The notes beneath the pieces were generated by a model. It saw only the letters and a list, made by a program, of their open reading frames with translations, was not told the DNA's origin and made no database searches. From positions 6,358,312-6,422,311 of the forward strand of contig NC_092675.1 of assembly GCF_964355755.1 (NCBI RefSeq): DNA of 64,000 nt, read 5' to 3'. Shown piece after piece: positions 1 to 11,110 of this stretch (position 1 is the first letter of the stretch; each line of letters starts with the position of its first letter). This DNA comes from Antedon mediterranea (Eukaryota; Echinodermata; Crinoidea; Comatulida; Antedonidae). A program made the position numbers and the translations under genes.

Positions 1-76
1 TCCTACACATAAACAAAACTTATGTACAGTATATAACAATGAAGTAAAAGTACATAGCATAAAGAAGATGTCCTGG

Positions 77-212
77 GGCCGTATTCACCATTCACACTTA
101 GGCTAAAGGAAAAAAATTACCCTTAAAATAAAAAAAATCTCCTATCTAAGTGAATACAATTTAAGGGAAATATTTATTGAATCTCACTTAAGTGTAATTG
201 GTAAATACGGCC
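77..212. mobile_element. short palindromic MITE
   Basis: The ends are inverted copies of GGCCGTATTCACCA (77-90) and TGGTAAATACGGCC (199-212). The similarity continues inward through TTCACACTTA and its partner TAAGTGTAAT. At about 136 bp with no coding capacity this is a typical non-autonomous inverted-repeat element. The superfamily was not determined. Confidence 0.7.
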
Positions 213-1730
213 ACAGTGTCTTAATATTCTATATATACACTGTGTTTTGTATGTATTTTTCTAGGGTAATCTGTATCCCCATAGGTGGTTTATTTCATTA
301 TTAAGGCCTTGAAATTGCAGTGTAGACAAGGCCAAATAATAGCACCTCTGCCCCCAACATTTTGAGGAAGAAAGGGGTTAAAGTGGGTTTAAATTAGCAC
401 TGCTGGCATATATTTCCTGTATTGCAGGAGAATAATGTATTCATTGTTAGATGTATGCCAAATTATTAAACAAGCAATAATAACATACAGCTAGGAGTAC
501 CAGAAATAGTAAGATTGAAAACAAAACAGGAAGCCCTACAAGAATACCTGTATTAAACAGACATTAATATGATTAAAATGATCAAATTGAAAAATCAATT
601 CTGTTTAAAGAGCAAGACTACATACAATTTGTTTTAATTTAAAATAAATTTATTCTGAATGATCCTATTGCGCTATCAGTATAGTAGGAAATCATACATA
701 TGCGTAGGTATCTTAAAAAAATAATAAATTACAAAAATAGAAAAACTATTGCAGTCAAAGAATGCTGAATTGCAGATATTATTTTTTAATATAAAACAAA
801 CAATTCATCAACATCAAAATGGTAACATTTAAAACATAATAATGTTAATGATAACAATAATAATGATAATAATTGATTGGTACTACACTTTTGACACACT
901 TCAACTTAATATGAAAGTGCATCCATAACATACACAACTAGAAAGTCACTCCCGAGAGTGTAAAATTCTCCTACATAAGATTTCTCCGGTAAAAAAAATA
1001 TATATATATATTTGTGTGTGTCTTAATGCTGTTTGTGATGTAGGCTAAATTCACTACAAGCATTTGTATGCGAGTTTGGTGTAATCAAGCCTTTCAATTA
1101 ACAATAGCTTCAGTTGACTAACAATAGAAAAGCAACACGAAAATCAAAAGAGTGAATTTGAAAAGAAATAACTTTTTTAAACTACTCGCATCAAAACATG
1201 TGCACATTAAATCAAATTATGTTTTAAAATTACAAATCACAAATTATAACTCTTGCCTCTTGTACAAAAATGAAGTTTTTTGGACAAGTAGTTCTCGAGA
1301 AAATGCAATTTCAGTTTACTTGTTACGTTAAGACTGCTGGCCGGCTTTTGAAAAATTCTGCCCTATCTTTTAACACTAGCAGGTCTGAAAAGTATACTTA
1401 AAAAGTGGTCCAGAATTGGGACCATGGTCCCAAATGGTCCCAATGTCCTTGACCACATATCTATCTGTATATTTATTTTGGTAAAGATCTTGTAATTACT
1501 TTTTGAGTAATCCTGCTAACAAACAAACAAACAAACACACGTTACCGATTCTCCTTGGTGGAGGTAAACAAGTAAACACAATTAAAGTATCAAAAAATAC
1601 AATTTCTACTATTATACAGAAGGAATGTCTTGTTCCCGGTGAAACCATGGTTCAAATGTAGTCACACCACATTTACAGTTATTTCCCATTTTCCAGTTAA
1701 ATATTTTCATTTTATTCATTCAACATTACT
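213..1730. other. non-coding stretch, AT-rich
   Basis: No exon was recognised here on either strand. It holds short simple repeats: a (TA)n run near 1000, and CAAA units at about 1520-1540 followed by a CTCCTTGGTGGAGG motif of the kind seen at ends of dispersed repeats. It may be intron or 3' flank of the minus-strand YWTD/sushi gene. Confidence 0.4.
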
Positions 1731-2786
1731 TTGTGTATATAGTTAGATTTCTGCTGAGTGAAACCGGACTAAATCTAAAAATAAAAGGTGCAAAAGAACA
1801 GCCAATATTCCAAACCAACATCGGCACCCCTCAAGGAGATAGCTTAAGCCCGGTCTTATTCACTGTTTACCTTGAGTCTGCGCTACGAGGAATCAGAACA
1901 ATTATCCAAACAGAAATACCTCAAGAGATATCATATGCTGATGATGTAGATTTTTTGAGTCTAAACAGCAAGCATAATGTAAACGAATTAGAACGCCATT
2001 TATCAACTTTCAACTTAAATGTAAATAAAGAAAAAACAGAACACACTATCGTAAGACGAGAAAAAGAGGACATACAAGAACAATGGAGAAACACGAAAAA
2101 AGTAGGATCGCTCCTTGGGGACAGACAAGACATAATTAGAAGAAAACAACTAGCGCGTGTAGCAATGACCAAACTAAACTCGATGTGGCTTTGAAAAGAT
2201 AAAATCAAATTAAAAATACGTATCAAGCTGTACAACTCACTAGTTAAAAGTATATTACTCTACAACTCTGAAACATGGGGACTCACAAAAGAAGAAGCAC
2301 ATAAACTCGACACATTTCACAGACAGCAACTTCGCAAAATCATAGGTATCAGGTTCCCAGACAGGATATCGAACATAAATTTATACAGAAGGACAGGAAC
2401 AAAACCGATTTCATTAGAAATAGTCGACGCAAGATGGAGACTATTGGGTCACATACTTAGACAAGACCCATGTACAACAGCCAACACAGCAATAAGCTAT
2501 TATTTCAGCAACACTACCAATATAAAATGGAAGGCCGAGGAAGACCGAGAACCACCCTACCAATAACTCTCAGCAACGACCTACTCACCCTTTATAAGCA
2601 TAATACAGACATTAAGTATCCCGGACAATTGAAAACCAAGAAAGACATGAAACAACTTAAAGAACTAGCCAATGAAAGATCAGACTGGAAGAAACTAGTA
2701 AAAGAGATTTACGGAGCAGCCCAAGCGGAAATGTCGGCAGACTTTTCAGCGGAAAGGCAGTAATAATATAATATAATATATTATAA
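1690..2786 (+). pseudogene. non-LTR retrotransposon fragment (reverse transcriptase, C-terminal half)
   Basis: The frame starting near 1733 encodes the palm of a LINE reverse transcriptase: a TPQGDSLSP block is followed by the catalytic YADD motif (about 1936). A TGA at 2192-2194 interrupts it, after which the same frame continues with a typical LINE C-terminal segment (LYNSETW, then LDTFHRQQLRKIIGI, then a WRLLGHILR box). A frameshift around 2480-2535 moves the end into another frame (GRGRPRTTLP to the stop at 2761-2763). An AT-rich TAATA-type tail follows. The 5' half (endonuclease, first RT blocks) is absent. It is a dead 5'-truncated copy lying antisense in the YWTD/sushi gene, ending only a few bases from that gene's sushi-exon donor. 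The exact clade was not determined. Confidence 0.85.
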
Positions 2787-2794
2787 ATTCATAC

Positions 2795-3007
2795 CTGTAT
2801 GAATACATGATGGCAGAGAATCTGACCAATCACCATTTGACTGACAGGTGACACTCGCTGATCCAATCAAAAGTTTTGTACTATCGCACACAAACCATAC
2901 TTCTTCACCGGGGCTATATTCATCTTTTGAATGTTCCAACGTCATCAGGTTATCATTCATTTTAGGAGGTTTACAGATGGAAGAGGATTGAATAGTTGTT
3001 GGCAGTG
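2795..3007 (-). CDS. sushi (CCP) exon of LRP-like gene
   Basis: This 213-nt exon lies between an acceptor (TTTTCATTAG, 3008-3009) and a donor (GTATGA, 2793-2794) and is phase 1 at both ends, as usual for CCP modules. It encodes one complete sushi domain with the four expected cysteines: C-KPPK, W-FVCD, SVTCQSNGDWS and LPSCI. CCP modules are extracellular adhesion or complement-type folds. It is the most 3' exon recognised in the window for the minus-strand gene whose YWTD and EGF exons lie at 5.6-11.6 kb. Because the phases match it could follow the EGF exon at 6440-6553 directly. Membership of the same transcript is inferred from strand, spacing and phase. Confidence 0.75.
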
Positions 3008-3069
3008 CTAATGAAAACAAAATAGTACATAGTCAATTTAATTGGTTTGTACAGGAAGGTAGGTCTGAT

Positions 3070-3400
3070 GTGATGTGATGAGGGCATGTGGCACAGTGTG
3101 TTGGACATTTTGGACTACTGATCGTGATATACTGGTTTGAATCCAACGTTCCATTGCTTATATCCTTAGGCAAGACACTTTAATCAAGTTTGCTTTTCTC
3201 CACCCAGGTGTACAAATGGGTACCTGGTATGTCAAGACACAACTTTGCTTTAATTACTAGCTGCATTAAGGGACTATGTTTCCATCTGTGTTTGATTAAA
3301 AAATGACTGAGGTAATAATATGGTACAGCGCTTAGAGGTTTCACAATATTAGGGGCTTTATAAATCCAGGATATTATTATTATTAATGAGTTTAAACATA
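3070..3400 (+). mobile_element. tRNA-derived SINE with LINE-type tail
   Basis: A pol III-like head (A-box-like GGCACAGTGTGTTGG, B-box-like GGTTTGAATCC near 3133) is followed by CTCCACCCAGGTGTACAAAT and GGGTACCTGG, a body often seen in invertebrate SINEs. It ends with GGGGCTTTATAAATCC and a short ATT repeat. It has no coding capacity and sits in the intron upstream of the sushi exon. Confidence 0.6.
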
Positions 3401-3459
3401 CAGAAAGTAAATTATTTATTTTATTTAAAGAAAGTTTATTAAGAAATGGTATTAGAATG

Positions 3460-5241
3460 CAGGCCCGTATCCAGGGGGGGTGCGTTGGGTGCAGACGCAC
3501 CCCCCCCCCCCCCAAGTCCCAAAAGGTCCACTATTTCCTCGGTTGGTATTTTTTCTTGTCTTGTTTAACTAAAGACAATATCATTATATATATACAAAAT
3601 TTACATTATCAATGGTATACAAACAAAAATATGCTAATATAAAATGAAAAAATACCGGTAATTAAATTACGGAATCTGAACTGACTACAAACTCGATGTA
3701 AAACATGCACAGTCGATCATGTGACGACAAGCAATAGCTTAGCGCTTCATGTACGCGGTACGCGGTAAAGTGTTTGCTGGAGAAATACAACTTAACGTCA
3801 GGGAACACGTGTACTTTTTGTCGGGGAACATAATATAGGCCTACAGTAAAAAGCGTTCGCGTTCACTTCGTAGCTAGCTTCAGCGCCTAGAAAACCGCGA
3901 CGTTTCATTGACCGTGAGAGTACGTCAGAGTGATAATTATGCACTTTATATGCATTCATTATTGCCAGCGATCTAACTTACTACTAAACAATAGCTAGGT
4001 ACGCACTTGTCTGGCGGTATCCCTTTGTACGAATCGTTCAACGTTGGGTCGAGACGCGTGATATCAAGTTTCATCCAGGGACCAAAATGTGTAATGTGTT
4101 ATTTTCCAGGCGAAGTTTACCGACGGTTACGTCGTGTACTGCGTCGACGTACGCTACACTACAGCAAAAACGAATTATGTTAATTGTTCGTTTGTTCACC
4201 AATTTTTTAATTTACAAGTAACCTTCTGTACCGTGGGGCACCTAAAATAAATTTTTCATCCATTACTAAACAAAAAAACATGCCATTTTCGCTTAGCCAA
4301 CATTATAGCTATAGTTATTACATTTTCAATATCCTGTATGTCATGAATTTCTCACCACTCGGAAGTCCAGATGGTACGCATGCATACACCTGGGAGGAAT
4401 AAACTTTTTTCACCGACTGAAAAAGGTCTACGCTTGCGTTTTTTAAGCCTCTAGGCCTGATGTTTCCAAAGTATAAAATGCAATTTTTTGAAGACCTGCA
4501 GCTCTAGTTTTAAACATTTGCTTAGCTCAGCCCCAACAATAAAGCTGGTCATATTTCGAAGAACAAGAAGTACATTTTCCGGGACCTAACATCTCTATTT
4601 TTCAAACATTTCTTAGCTCAGTCACAACCCATGATAGGGACTTATATATTTTTTTTCATGTTTTGAAGTATAATAAGTCCAATTTCCGGGACCTCCAACT
4701 CTATTTTTCAAAATTTTCTTTGAACTTTTATTTTTTAAATTGAAAAATATGGATTGAAACAGTCATCGCGCATCGTTTTTTTGCACGCAGTATTTTATTT
4801 GTGCATTATAAAAAATGGAAAAAATGGCTACCCTAAATCTGATTAAAAAGGCCTCAAATGACGCTAGAACGCGTTGCTTCCGGGGGCTTCGCCGCCCACC
4901 GGGGGCCCTTGGCGGCCCCTGGCCCTCAGCCTAGTGATGCTCGCTTCGCTCGCATAGCCCCCTCGTCGGGGAATGTAGCCCCCGCGTCGGGAAGATCCTG
5001 GCGCCACCCCTGCTGAGTTGGCCTCATCATGAAAGCGTTAAGTTCTGGTGTCCATCGTTCAACTAGCCCAAGCCACAACAGAGAGTCTTACATCAGTCTT
5101 TAGAACGTCAAATAACGCAAATTTTTTCAGGGCCTTCGGCCTCTGGACCCTGGCCGGGGGCCCTTGGCGGCCCCCTGGCCCCCAGCCATTGTTGCTCGCT
5201 TCGCTCGCACCCCCCCATTATAAATGCTGCATACGGGCCTG
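3460..5241. mobile_element. 1.78-kb non-autonomous DNA transposon
   Basis: The ends are inverted: CAGGCCCGTATCCAGG at 3460 and its imperfect complement ending ATACGGGCCTG at 5241. They are flanked by a direct GAATG (3455-3459 and 5242-5246), a candidate 5-bp target duplication. Inside are GC-rich subterminal blocks (4870-5000 and 5125-5210) containing CTCGCTTCGCTCGCA twice, and degenerate tandem repeats of roughly 110 bp at 4450-4720 around CTCTATTTTTCAAA. No transposase ORF was found. It is inserted in the intron between the sushi exon and the decayed EGF exon. Confidence 0.75.
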
Positions 5242-5622
5242 GAATGGAAATTTAAACAACCTTGAAGTAGCTTTGGCTCAGGAAGCTACAGGAAGTTAAT
5301 TGATCACATGATAGTTTTTACATAAAGTAATAATATTAATAGTCTTTCAAAAATGGAAATCATCAAAACGTTTGTTCATATCATTTTTTGAATGGGACCC
5401 CAGCGTTACCCCTGGATCTTCCCCAGTTTGCCCTAATTACGTGTTGAACCCAAGAATCATGTGAACATTTTTTTATATTCCCAAATGTATTAGCATAATT
5501 ACGTCAATTAAATAGTATCAGCTTGCTATAAAAATGCAATTTAATATAGATCAATGGCTTCATCTTTGACATGCCTTCGAGTGAACTTCTATCCTCGTAA
5601 ATCAAGAATACATCAACTTTAC

Positions 5623-5735
5623 CTATTTCACAGAGTCTTCCTTGAGAACCTGTTGAGCAACTGCATCGGAAGTGGTTAATGCGGTCATTGCAAACACTCC
5701 ATTTAAACAAGGAGAACTGTTGCATTCATCAATAT
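5623..5735 (-). pseudogene. decayed EGF exon of LRP-like gene
   Basis: On the minus strand DECNSSPC and, in a different frame, CNDRINHFRCSCSTGSQGRLC together cover a calcium-binding-type EGF module. The two parts are separated by a one-base deletion near 5700, and the expected acceptor reads ...TTTTCAA instead of CAG. The donor (GTAAAG at 5621) is intact. With both a lost acceptor and a frameshift the exon looks non-functional. Skipping it keeps the reading frame, because the exons on either side are phase 1. A sequence or assembly error at both sites is the alternative. Confidence 0.7.
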
Positions 5736-6189
5736 TTGAAAATAAATTGGAATGGTAAAGCTATTTTTATATTAAATACTTCCATTTTGCTCATTTCTTT
5801 AACACCTCAAGAAGGAAAACCAATTTCAAGTAATGACATTGTTAGTTAAATAAGTAAAGTATAATTATCATGCATTTGAAAAATTAATGACAGAACATCG
5901 AACTACAGAAAGAGTCATGGAAAAGATTATAGCATACTCAATGTCTACACAAGATGAACAAAATGGTTAAAATGTAAAGGTATTATTGTCATCCTTAAGC
6001 TTAAATGGAAACTGAGGAAATTTGTATTAGGCGCCCTCCACGGACACACGACAGCCACCAGTGGCCGCCTACCAGATCAGCACACCAGGAGATGATCTCT
6101 CTACTTTTTCAAATAGTGTACAAGCAGATAATGCCAGTTTTTAACATTTTATTTTATACTCATCTAACAGCGAGCACAAGCTCAACTAT

Positions 6190-6364
6190 TACAGGATTGA
6201 TAAACTATTTGATAGTTTATCATGCTTATAAACTAAAGTATTATTTGAGGCTTAAGGAGTCGAGTTGAAAGAAGTCATGAGTTACAACCCTGGCACTAGG
6301 TCAAAATTGAATCATGGACCTTGGGATTGGAAGTCAAGCACGTTAACCACCAAGCTACAGCTCC
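6190..6364 (-). mobile_element. tRNA-derived SINE, copy 1
   Basis: On the minus strand the head reads GGAGCTGTAGCTTGGTGGTT followed by a B-box-like GGTCCATGATTCAA, as in tRNA-derived SINEs. The body continues to TTATAAGCATGATAAACT. A second copy of the same family lies at 60389-60556 in the same orientation. Confidence 0.65.
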
Positions 6365-6439
6365 ACAGTTTTGCTTGAACGTACCTTTTTTTTTTTGCGA
6401 CTGAAAATATAGTTGTATTTTTACTTTTTTTGGTCTTAC

Positions 6440-6553
6440 CTATATCACATAATTTTCCTTGAAATCCATTTCTACACTCGCATACAAACATTTCAATATA
6501 GTCAACACATGTTGCTGTGTTTTGACATGGTGAACTTGCACACTCATCCATTT
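6440..6553 (-). CDS. EGF-like exon of LRP-like gene
   Basis: A 114-nt exon bounded by acceptor TTTAACAG (6554-6555) and donor GTAAGA (6438-6439), phase 1-1. It encodes a complete EGF module with six cysteines (C-ASSPC-QNTATC-VDYIEMFVC-E-C-RNGFQGKLC) and the MDE start typical of calcium-binding EGFs. It follows the last YWTD exon (7249-7503) in frame, giving a propeller-EGF order as in LDL-receptor family proteins. Confidence 0.85.
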   Translation of the reverse strand, partial: KWMSVQVHHVKTQQHVLTILKCLYASVEMDFKENYVI

Positions 6554-6799
6554 CTGTTAAATATAACATACTGTAAATATATATATAAATTACATTTTCA
6601 ACAAATCTAAAGAAAAAATACTGAAAAGGATGGAATCAGTGGCTAGATACAATAAAATAGAAAAATAAAGAAAAGCAGTTGCTACCAAGCATTTTCAAGA
6701 GTTCATGCGTAATTTATTAATTTAAATTGAGTTGAATTAAATTTTGTTATCAATTCATGTTAGCTTAGGCCTGATACTGTTAAATGTTGATTATAACAA

Positions 6800-7220
6800 A
6801 ATGACCTTCCTACTCTAGAATACAGAAGATTGAGATCCGCACTGATTCAAGTATTCAAAATGTTCTACGGTTTTACTAAATGTAACAATGAGGATTTTTT
6901 TACCGTAACCACTGAATCTAGAACCAAAGGACACTTTTTGAAAATTATTAAACCTTGTACTCACTTAATTAAGGATCCGGCAGAAATTTTTTACAAACTT
7001 TATTATCAACAAATGGAACAACTTGCCTCAGGATGTAATAGAAGCTGCAAATGTTAATCAATTTAAAAACCGACTAGAAAAGAAACACCACCCACTAAAG
7101 TTTTCTTCATATGATAGACCATGTAATAGAATATACCAGAGGGACACACAAGCATTGCTTTAGATGTCCAAGATCAAGGTAAATCAAGGTAAATAATAAT
7201 AATAATAATAATGATAATCA
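6800..7220 (+). pseudogene. CR1/L2-type LINE 3' fragment
   Basis: Reading frames here match the end of a CR1/L2-type reverse-transcriptase ORF: RSALIQVFKMFYGF followed, after a frame change near 7010, by WNNLPQDVIEAANVNQFKNR and a stop at about 7162. The 3' end is GATCAAGGTAAATCAAGGTAAA then (AAT)n to about 7215, the microsatellite-type tail of these elements. It is a dead 5'-truncated copy, antisense to the LRP-like gene, ending about 30 bp from the donor of the exon at 7249-7503. Confidence 0.75.
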
Positions 7221-7248
7221 TACTGTACATATGTACTACTATACATAC

Positions 7249-7503
7249 CATAAATGTGTAATCCACCAGCTCGATCAAAAACAGCCGAACCAACTTGTTC
7301 AACTTGATTCGTACCATCAAAACGATTAATCCGTTTAAGATTCTCACTTCGCCAGTCGGTCCAGTATAAATATTGGCCGTGTACCGCTACATCAAACGGG
7401 TGACCGACTACTGAACCATAAACCAATGTTTGACGAAAATTACCAAACAAATCTGACGATTCGATTTTTTGAAGTGATGCATCGCACCAATATAATTTAT
7501 TTT
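7249..7503 (-). CDS. YWTD propeller exon 4 of LRP-like gene
   Basis: A 255-nt exon with acceptor CTTTAAG (7504-7505) and donor GTATGT (7247-7248), phase 1-1. It encodes two LDL-receptor class B repeats: ENKLYWCDASLQKIE, then GQYLYWTDWRSENLKRINR. It ends with AGGLHIYG, the usual close of a six-bladed YWTD propeller before an EGF module. It joins in frame upstream to the exon at 8517-8644 and downstream to the EGF exon at 6440-6553. The first YWTD box reads YWCD, a substitution at the third position. Confidence 0.88.
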
Positions 7504-8516
7504 CTTAAAGAAAAAAAACATCATAGATCATTATAGGAACTGAATTCACAATCAAATTGTTTATAATAAATATTCAATATGTTCTAGACCATCACTGGCT
7601 GCAACATGGATTTTTATTATTATTATTTTTATTATTATTCTGAATAAATGTATTATGTTATAATGTTTATATTAAATTATCTATTACAGAAACATACTTT
7701 TAGCATAACAATCTATTTATATATCAAAAAGGAACTGAGAAAACATTGTAAAAGAAATTGTTTTAGATATCAATTTAAGTTACATTTATTTTTATTTTAA
7801 TACATTTGGTATAAAAATACATAGTGTAATGACTACTAAAGTTAAAAGCTGTAAAAACTTGAATGCAATTTAATTCAATAGTAATAACTGCTAATAACTC
7901 ATTTGCCTTAGTGGCCATGCTTTCATCTTGACAACCTAGATGGCGCTCTTTTGAACATGGGCAACCATGTGAGTATATAAAGCTTTGGATATTACAATTA
8001 GGAAGGTAGACTTGCCTCAAGTCTGAATTTTTTTAATTTATTTGATTTTATTTCGATTTTTGTAGTATCCAAGCTCAAGTATATGTATGAAACGCCATAA
8101 TATCTATCTTTTTACTAATATTAAGACAAAACTCCGTCTGGAACCTGGACAATTAGGAAGTAAAATAAAAATGTTGTATAGACCTACCACAGAAATGTTT
8201 GTTTTAGATTACCAATTAATTTAAAAACTCTATTTATACAACAGGCCTATGTATGTAGGCCTACAGTACAGTATGTACTGCAAAATGAAACACAAAACAC
8301 AGAGTGTTTGATTTTTCGACAACAAAATCAAATATTTGGTTTATCCAATTTAAAGTAAATCATATATTATCTAACAATAGGTGTAAAATATACAAAGATA
8401 AGACTTTATAAAGCAAATAAATGAGTCTGATAAATATATTGTATATTTGAAGATAAGTTAAATTAATATTTTATAATAAATAAACAAACAAATAAATAAA
8501 CCCTAAAGCATCATAC
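7504..8516 (-). other. intron with sequence duplicated at 19.1-19.7 kb
   Basis: The intron contains an ATT-rich run at 7614-7640. The segments ACCATCACTGGCTGCAACAT (7589) and AGACTTTATAAAGC (8400) recur with small differences near 19190 and 19627. These matches mark a segmental duplication that also copied the YWTD exon at 8517-8644. No other exon was recognised. Confidence 0.6.
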
Positions 8517-8644
8517 CTTTAGGGTCAACAGCAATTCCATTAGGCCAAACCAAATCAGTCCCTACAATGACCAGACGATTTAAACCATCAAGATCAGATC
8601 GCTCTATCTTTGCATCACTACCCCAATCAGTCCAAAACAGAAGC
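8517..8644 (-). CDS. YWTD propeller exon 3 of LRP-like gene
   Basis: A 128-nt exon, acceptor ACACTAG (8645-8646), donor GTATGA (8515-8516), entering in phase 2 and leaving in phase 1. It encodes [20 protein letters not shown] followed by [10 protein letters not shown], one class B repeat with its linker. The phase-2 entry completes a glycine codon with the exon at 9395-9557, and the phase-1 exit joins the exon at 7249-7503, so the structure is supported on both sides. A decayed copy lies at 19747-19877. Confidence 0.9.
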
Positions 8645-9199
8645 CTAGTGTATAAGAATATAAACAAACATTAAAAATACATTTGAAACCTTCATAATGA
8701 CAGCACCAATATTTCTAAAGTAAAATATGGATTGTTTATTGTATGGGTAAAATCAGTTCTTAAGCATAGAAAAAAATTACCATTTAGAGAAGAACACGCC
8801 CCTTCTCTATAAGAATTTAAAAATGACTTTAAAAATATACATTTTAAACCATAAATCAATCATAGAGCACTATATTTTATAAGAAAACGCCCCTTTGCCC
8901 CTGAATTTATCTCAGCATAGCCTGCGTTTCATTTATCTATTCACAAAGATAATTAGCTACAGATGTATGTTTACTTATCTAATGTTTGTACTTTGACTGC
9001 TAATAGTTAATACTAAAACAATTTTGGTCTTATTTTTCAGCCCAAATAATAATACTTTTAATAATTATAATATTGTTTAATAATAAACCAAAATACATAC
9101 TTATGGTACTTATGATAACAACATACTTTTGGACGTAGATCAATTTGGACAAATATTCTTCCTAAAAACAGGAAACATTTAACAGGTTCACATTTGAGG

Positions 9200-9350
9200 C
9201 CAGTCCAACGCAGGGGCGGATTCAAGGTGGTGGATTCAGGCCCCCACCCCCTAAAGTTTACAAAGTATGCATAGGACATCAAATTAAGCTCAGCCCTTCA
9301 TTTCACTATTTTTAGGACATGGGTCCACCCTATTTCAAAATCCTGGATCT
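9200..9350. repeat. transposon-end-like fragment
   Basis: CAGGGGCGGATTCAAGG at about 9211 and AAAATCCTGGATCT at about 9336 resemble inverted ends of a dispersed DNA element. Related GGTGGATCCA-type stretches occur at 11150-11215 and 46590-46930. It is a non-coding intronic fragment with unclear boundaries. Confidence 0.4.
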
Positions 9351-9394
9351 AATAAAATTATTAATATCAATTTAAGATATTTTAAAAATCATAC

Positions 9395-9557
9395 CCATGA
9401 AAGCTGTCTACAACAATAGCACGAGGCTTACTTAAGCCATCGTTTACAATAGTGCTGCGATCGGTTCCATTTAAATAAGCCACCTCGATACGATCATTGC
9501 CAGAATCCGTCCAAAACAGTCTTTGCAAAGTTGAATGAACGGCCAGTCCATCAGGAA
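9395..9557 (-). CDS. YWTD propeller exon 2 of LRP-like gene
   Basis: A 163-nt exon, acceptor TTTTTAG (9558-9559), donor GTATGA (9393-9394), entering phase 1 and leaving phase 2. It encodes VPDGLAVHSTLQRLFWTDSG then NDRIEVAYLNGTDR and a KPRAIVVDSFHG linker. The PDGLAV and FWTD boxes are diagnostic of LDL-receptor class B repeats. Joined to the exon at 11350-11583 it reads continuously into DAQ-VPDGLAV. Confidence 0.9.
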
Positions 9558-10084
9558 CTAAAAACAAAATGAATATATTTTATATTTACTAGAAAAGAAT
9601 TCAAATATAAATTATCCATAAAATAAGATATATTGTATTGTGTTATATTTATTTATTTATGTATATTTTGGTTCTTCTTTTTGCTCATCTAGTTAATAGT
9701 ACCAGTAAAAACTACCATAGTATCTTTTAAAAATGTTAGAATACGATGCTTTTTTAATTAATGAATTAAAAAAAACACCAATTCTACCCACAATTTAAAA
9801 GAACCACTCAAAAATCATTAAGTTTAGTCAGTAAAGGGGTTGAACCTGGGCATGAAATACCTGAGCCTCTTAAGTTACATAAGAATCCTCTAATATTTAA
9901 AATAAAAAACAAAAATAAATTACTTTTGCAATACTATGATAAAACAGGTATTTTTTAAAATTACATTTTACTCTCTGAGAAAACTATCTTATTTTTGTTA
10001 AGATAAAAAAAAAGATTGTTTGCATTTCTTAAAAGTTACATTTTGTTTGCCTATGCCCTTGTGCTTTTTTCTCATATTTCTAAT

Positions 10085-10330
10085 TATATATATAATAAAC
10101 AAATCAGGCAAAGAACATTAATTCTAAACCGCCCGGTGATATACTGAAATTTAATTAATTAATTTGAAACGATAAAGATGAGGAAATCTGTGAGAATCAT
10201 GAGAAAAAGTCGCCCCAACCGAGACTCGAACTCGGACCGCCTGCTTGATATGCAGATGTCCTAATCATTAGACCACTGGGGCTTTCATGGTATTGTTCGA
10301 ACTCGATTGGAAAGCGACTCTATAACATTC
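10085..10330 (-). mobile_element. tRNA-derived SINE with intact cloverleaf-like head
   Basis: On the minus strand 10282-10212 folds as a tRNA: 7-bp acceptor stem (GCCCCAG with TTGGGGC), D arm GTCTAATGATTAGGAC, anticodon stem TCTGC/GCAGG with loop ATATCAA, and T arm CCGAG-TTCGAGT-CTCGG. The loop gives anticodon AUC, which is unexpected for a working tRNA, and a repeat body continues to about 10085. Related copies lie at 10975-11110 (decayed), 17868-17965 and 52990-53200 (body without head). It is therefore called a SINE head and not a tRNA gene. Confidence 0.75.
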
Positions 10331-10974
10331 TCGGCGTGGTATGGCAGAAAAGCACTAGTCCTCAGTTGTTTTGTAACAGGGTGTCTACTTACAAGCTCTG
10401 TGCTTCTGGATTCCCCCTTTCCATTCTTTTGTTTTGTAATGATTATTTATGTATGTTTATGTTTATGTGAATTGAAATAAAGAAACAATTCAGTTCCTAA
10501 AGATGTCTAAAGTATCTTATTTTTTTCTTCTTACCTGTTTGTATTCATATCATGTTTAACTGCACTGTGTTCAGAAAGCAAACATTTATTGAACCTCCCA
10601 GAATTAATAAACTTAGATGTTTCATTTATTTAATGAATACTTATTATAATTCTTCTAGACAAGGTCACTGCAAATTAATTCTCAATATCGGTAATAATAC
10701 AATAATATAATTAAAGGTGTCTCTAGCATTTAGCAAGTAGATTTATAAAAAGTCAAAAGACAAATCTGTCATGCCTGAGGCCAGAAGATATTATGTTGAT
10801 AATTCCCTGCCAGAAAATGGTAATGTCATTGCAACTATTAGTCTGTTTAGTGTTTTACAGTATATCAAAATGTTTTTTATTTTATTGAAACAATATGGAA
10901 TAACTAAAATGTATTTATTATGCGATACTGATACCATTGATACTGAAAATAAATTAATTTTATAAATAATAAAG

Positions 10975-11110
10975 AAATGTGTGAGAATGAGAACAAGGCT
11001 GCTGCCTCGAAGAAAATTCAAACTCAGAATCTATCTGGTGCTTGAATGCACCCATTCTACCATTAAACCACTATGATTTTCATGGTAATGTTCAAATTTA
11101 ATTGGATACA
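10975..11110 (-). mobile_element. decayed copy of the tRNA-headed SINE
   Basis: The order of blocks matches 10190-10310: GTGTGAGAATGAGAAC, a degraded tRNA-like region with ACCATTAAACCACTATG, then TTTTCATGGTAATGTTCAAA and AATTGGA. The cloverleaf no longer pairs well. A G-rich tract of another element follows at 11175-11210. Confidence 0.6.

Noticed and set aside
3180-3642. ORFs on both strands over the SINE and the transposon end
   Set aside because: They cross the boundary between two repeats and a poly-C run.
5048-5299. 83-codon plus-strand ORF with GGPWRPPGPQP
   Set aside because: It falls in the GC-rich end of the 3460-5241 transposon and has no domain.
10212-10282. Cloverleaf that could be read as a tRNA gene on the minus strand
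   Set aside because: The fold is good but the anticodon is AUC, a repeat body follows, and related decayed copies occur at 10975, 17868 and 52990. A SINE head is the better explanation.
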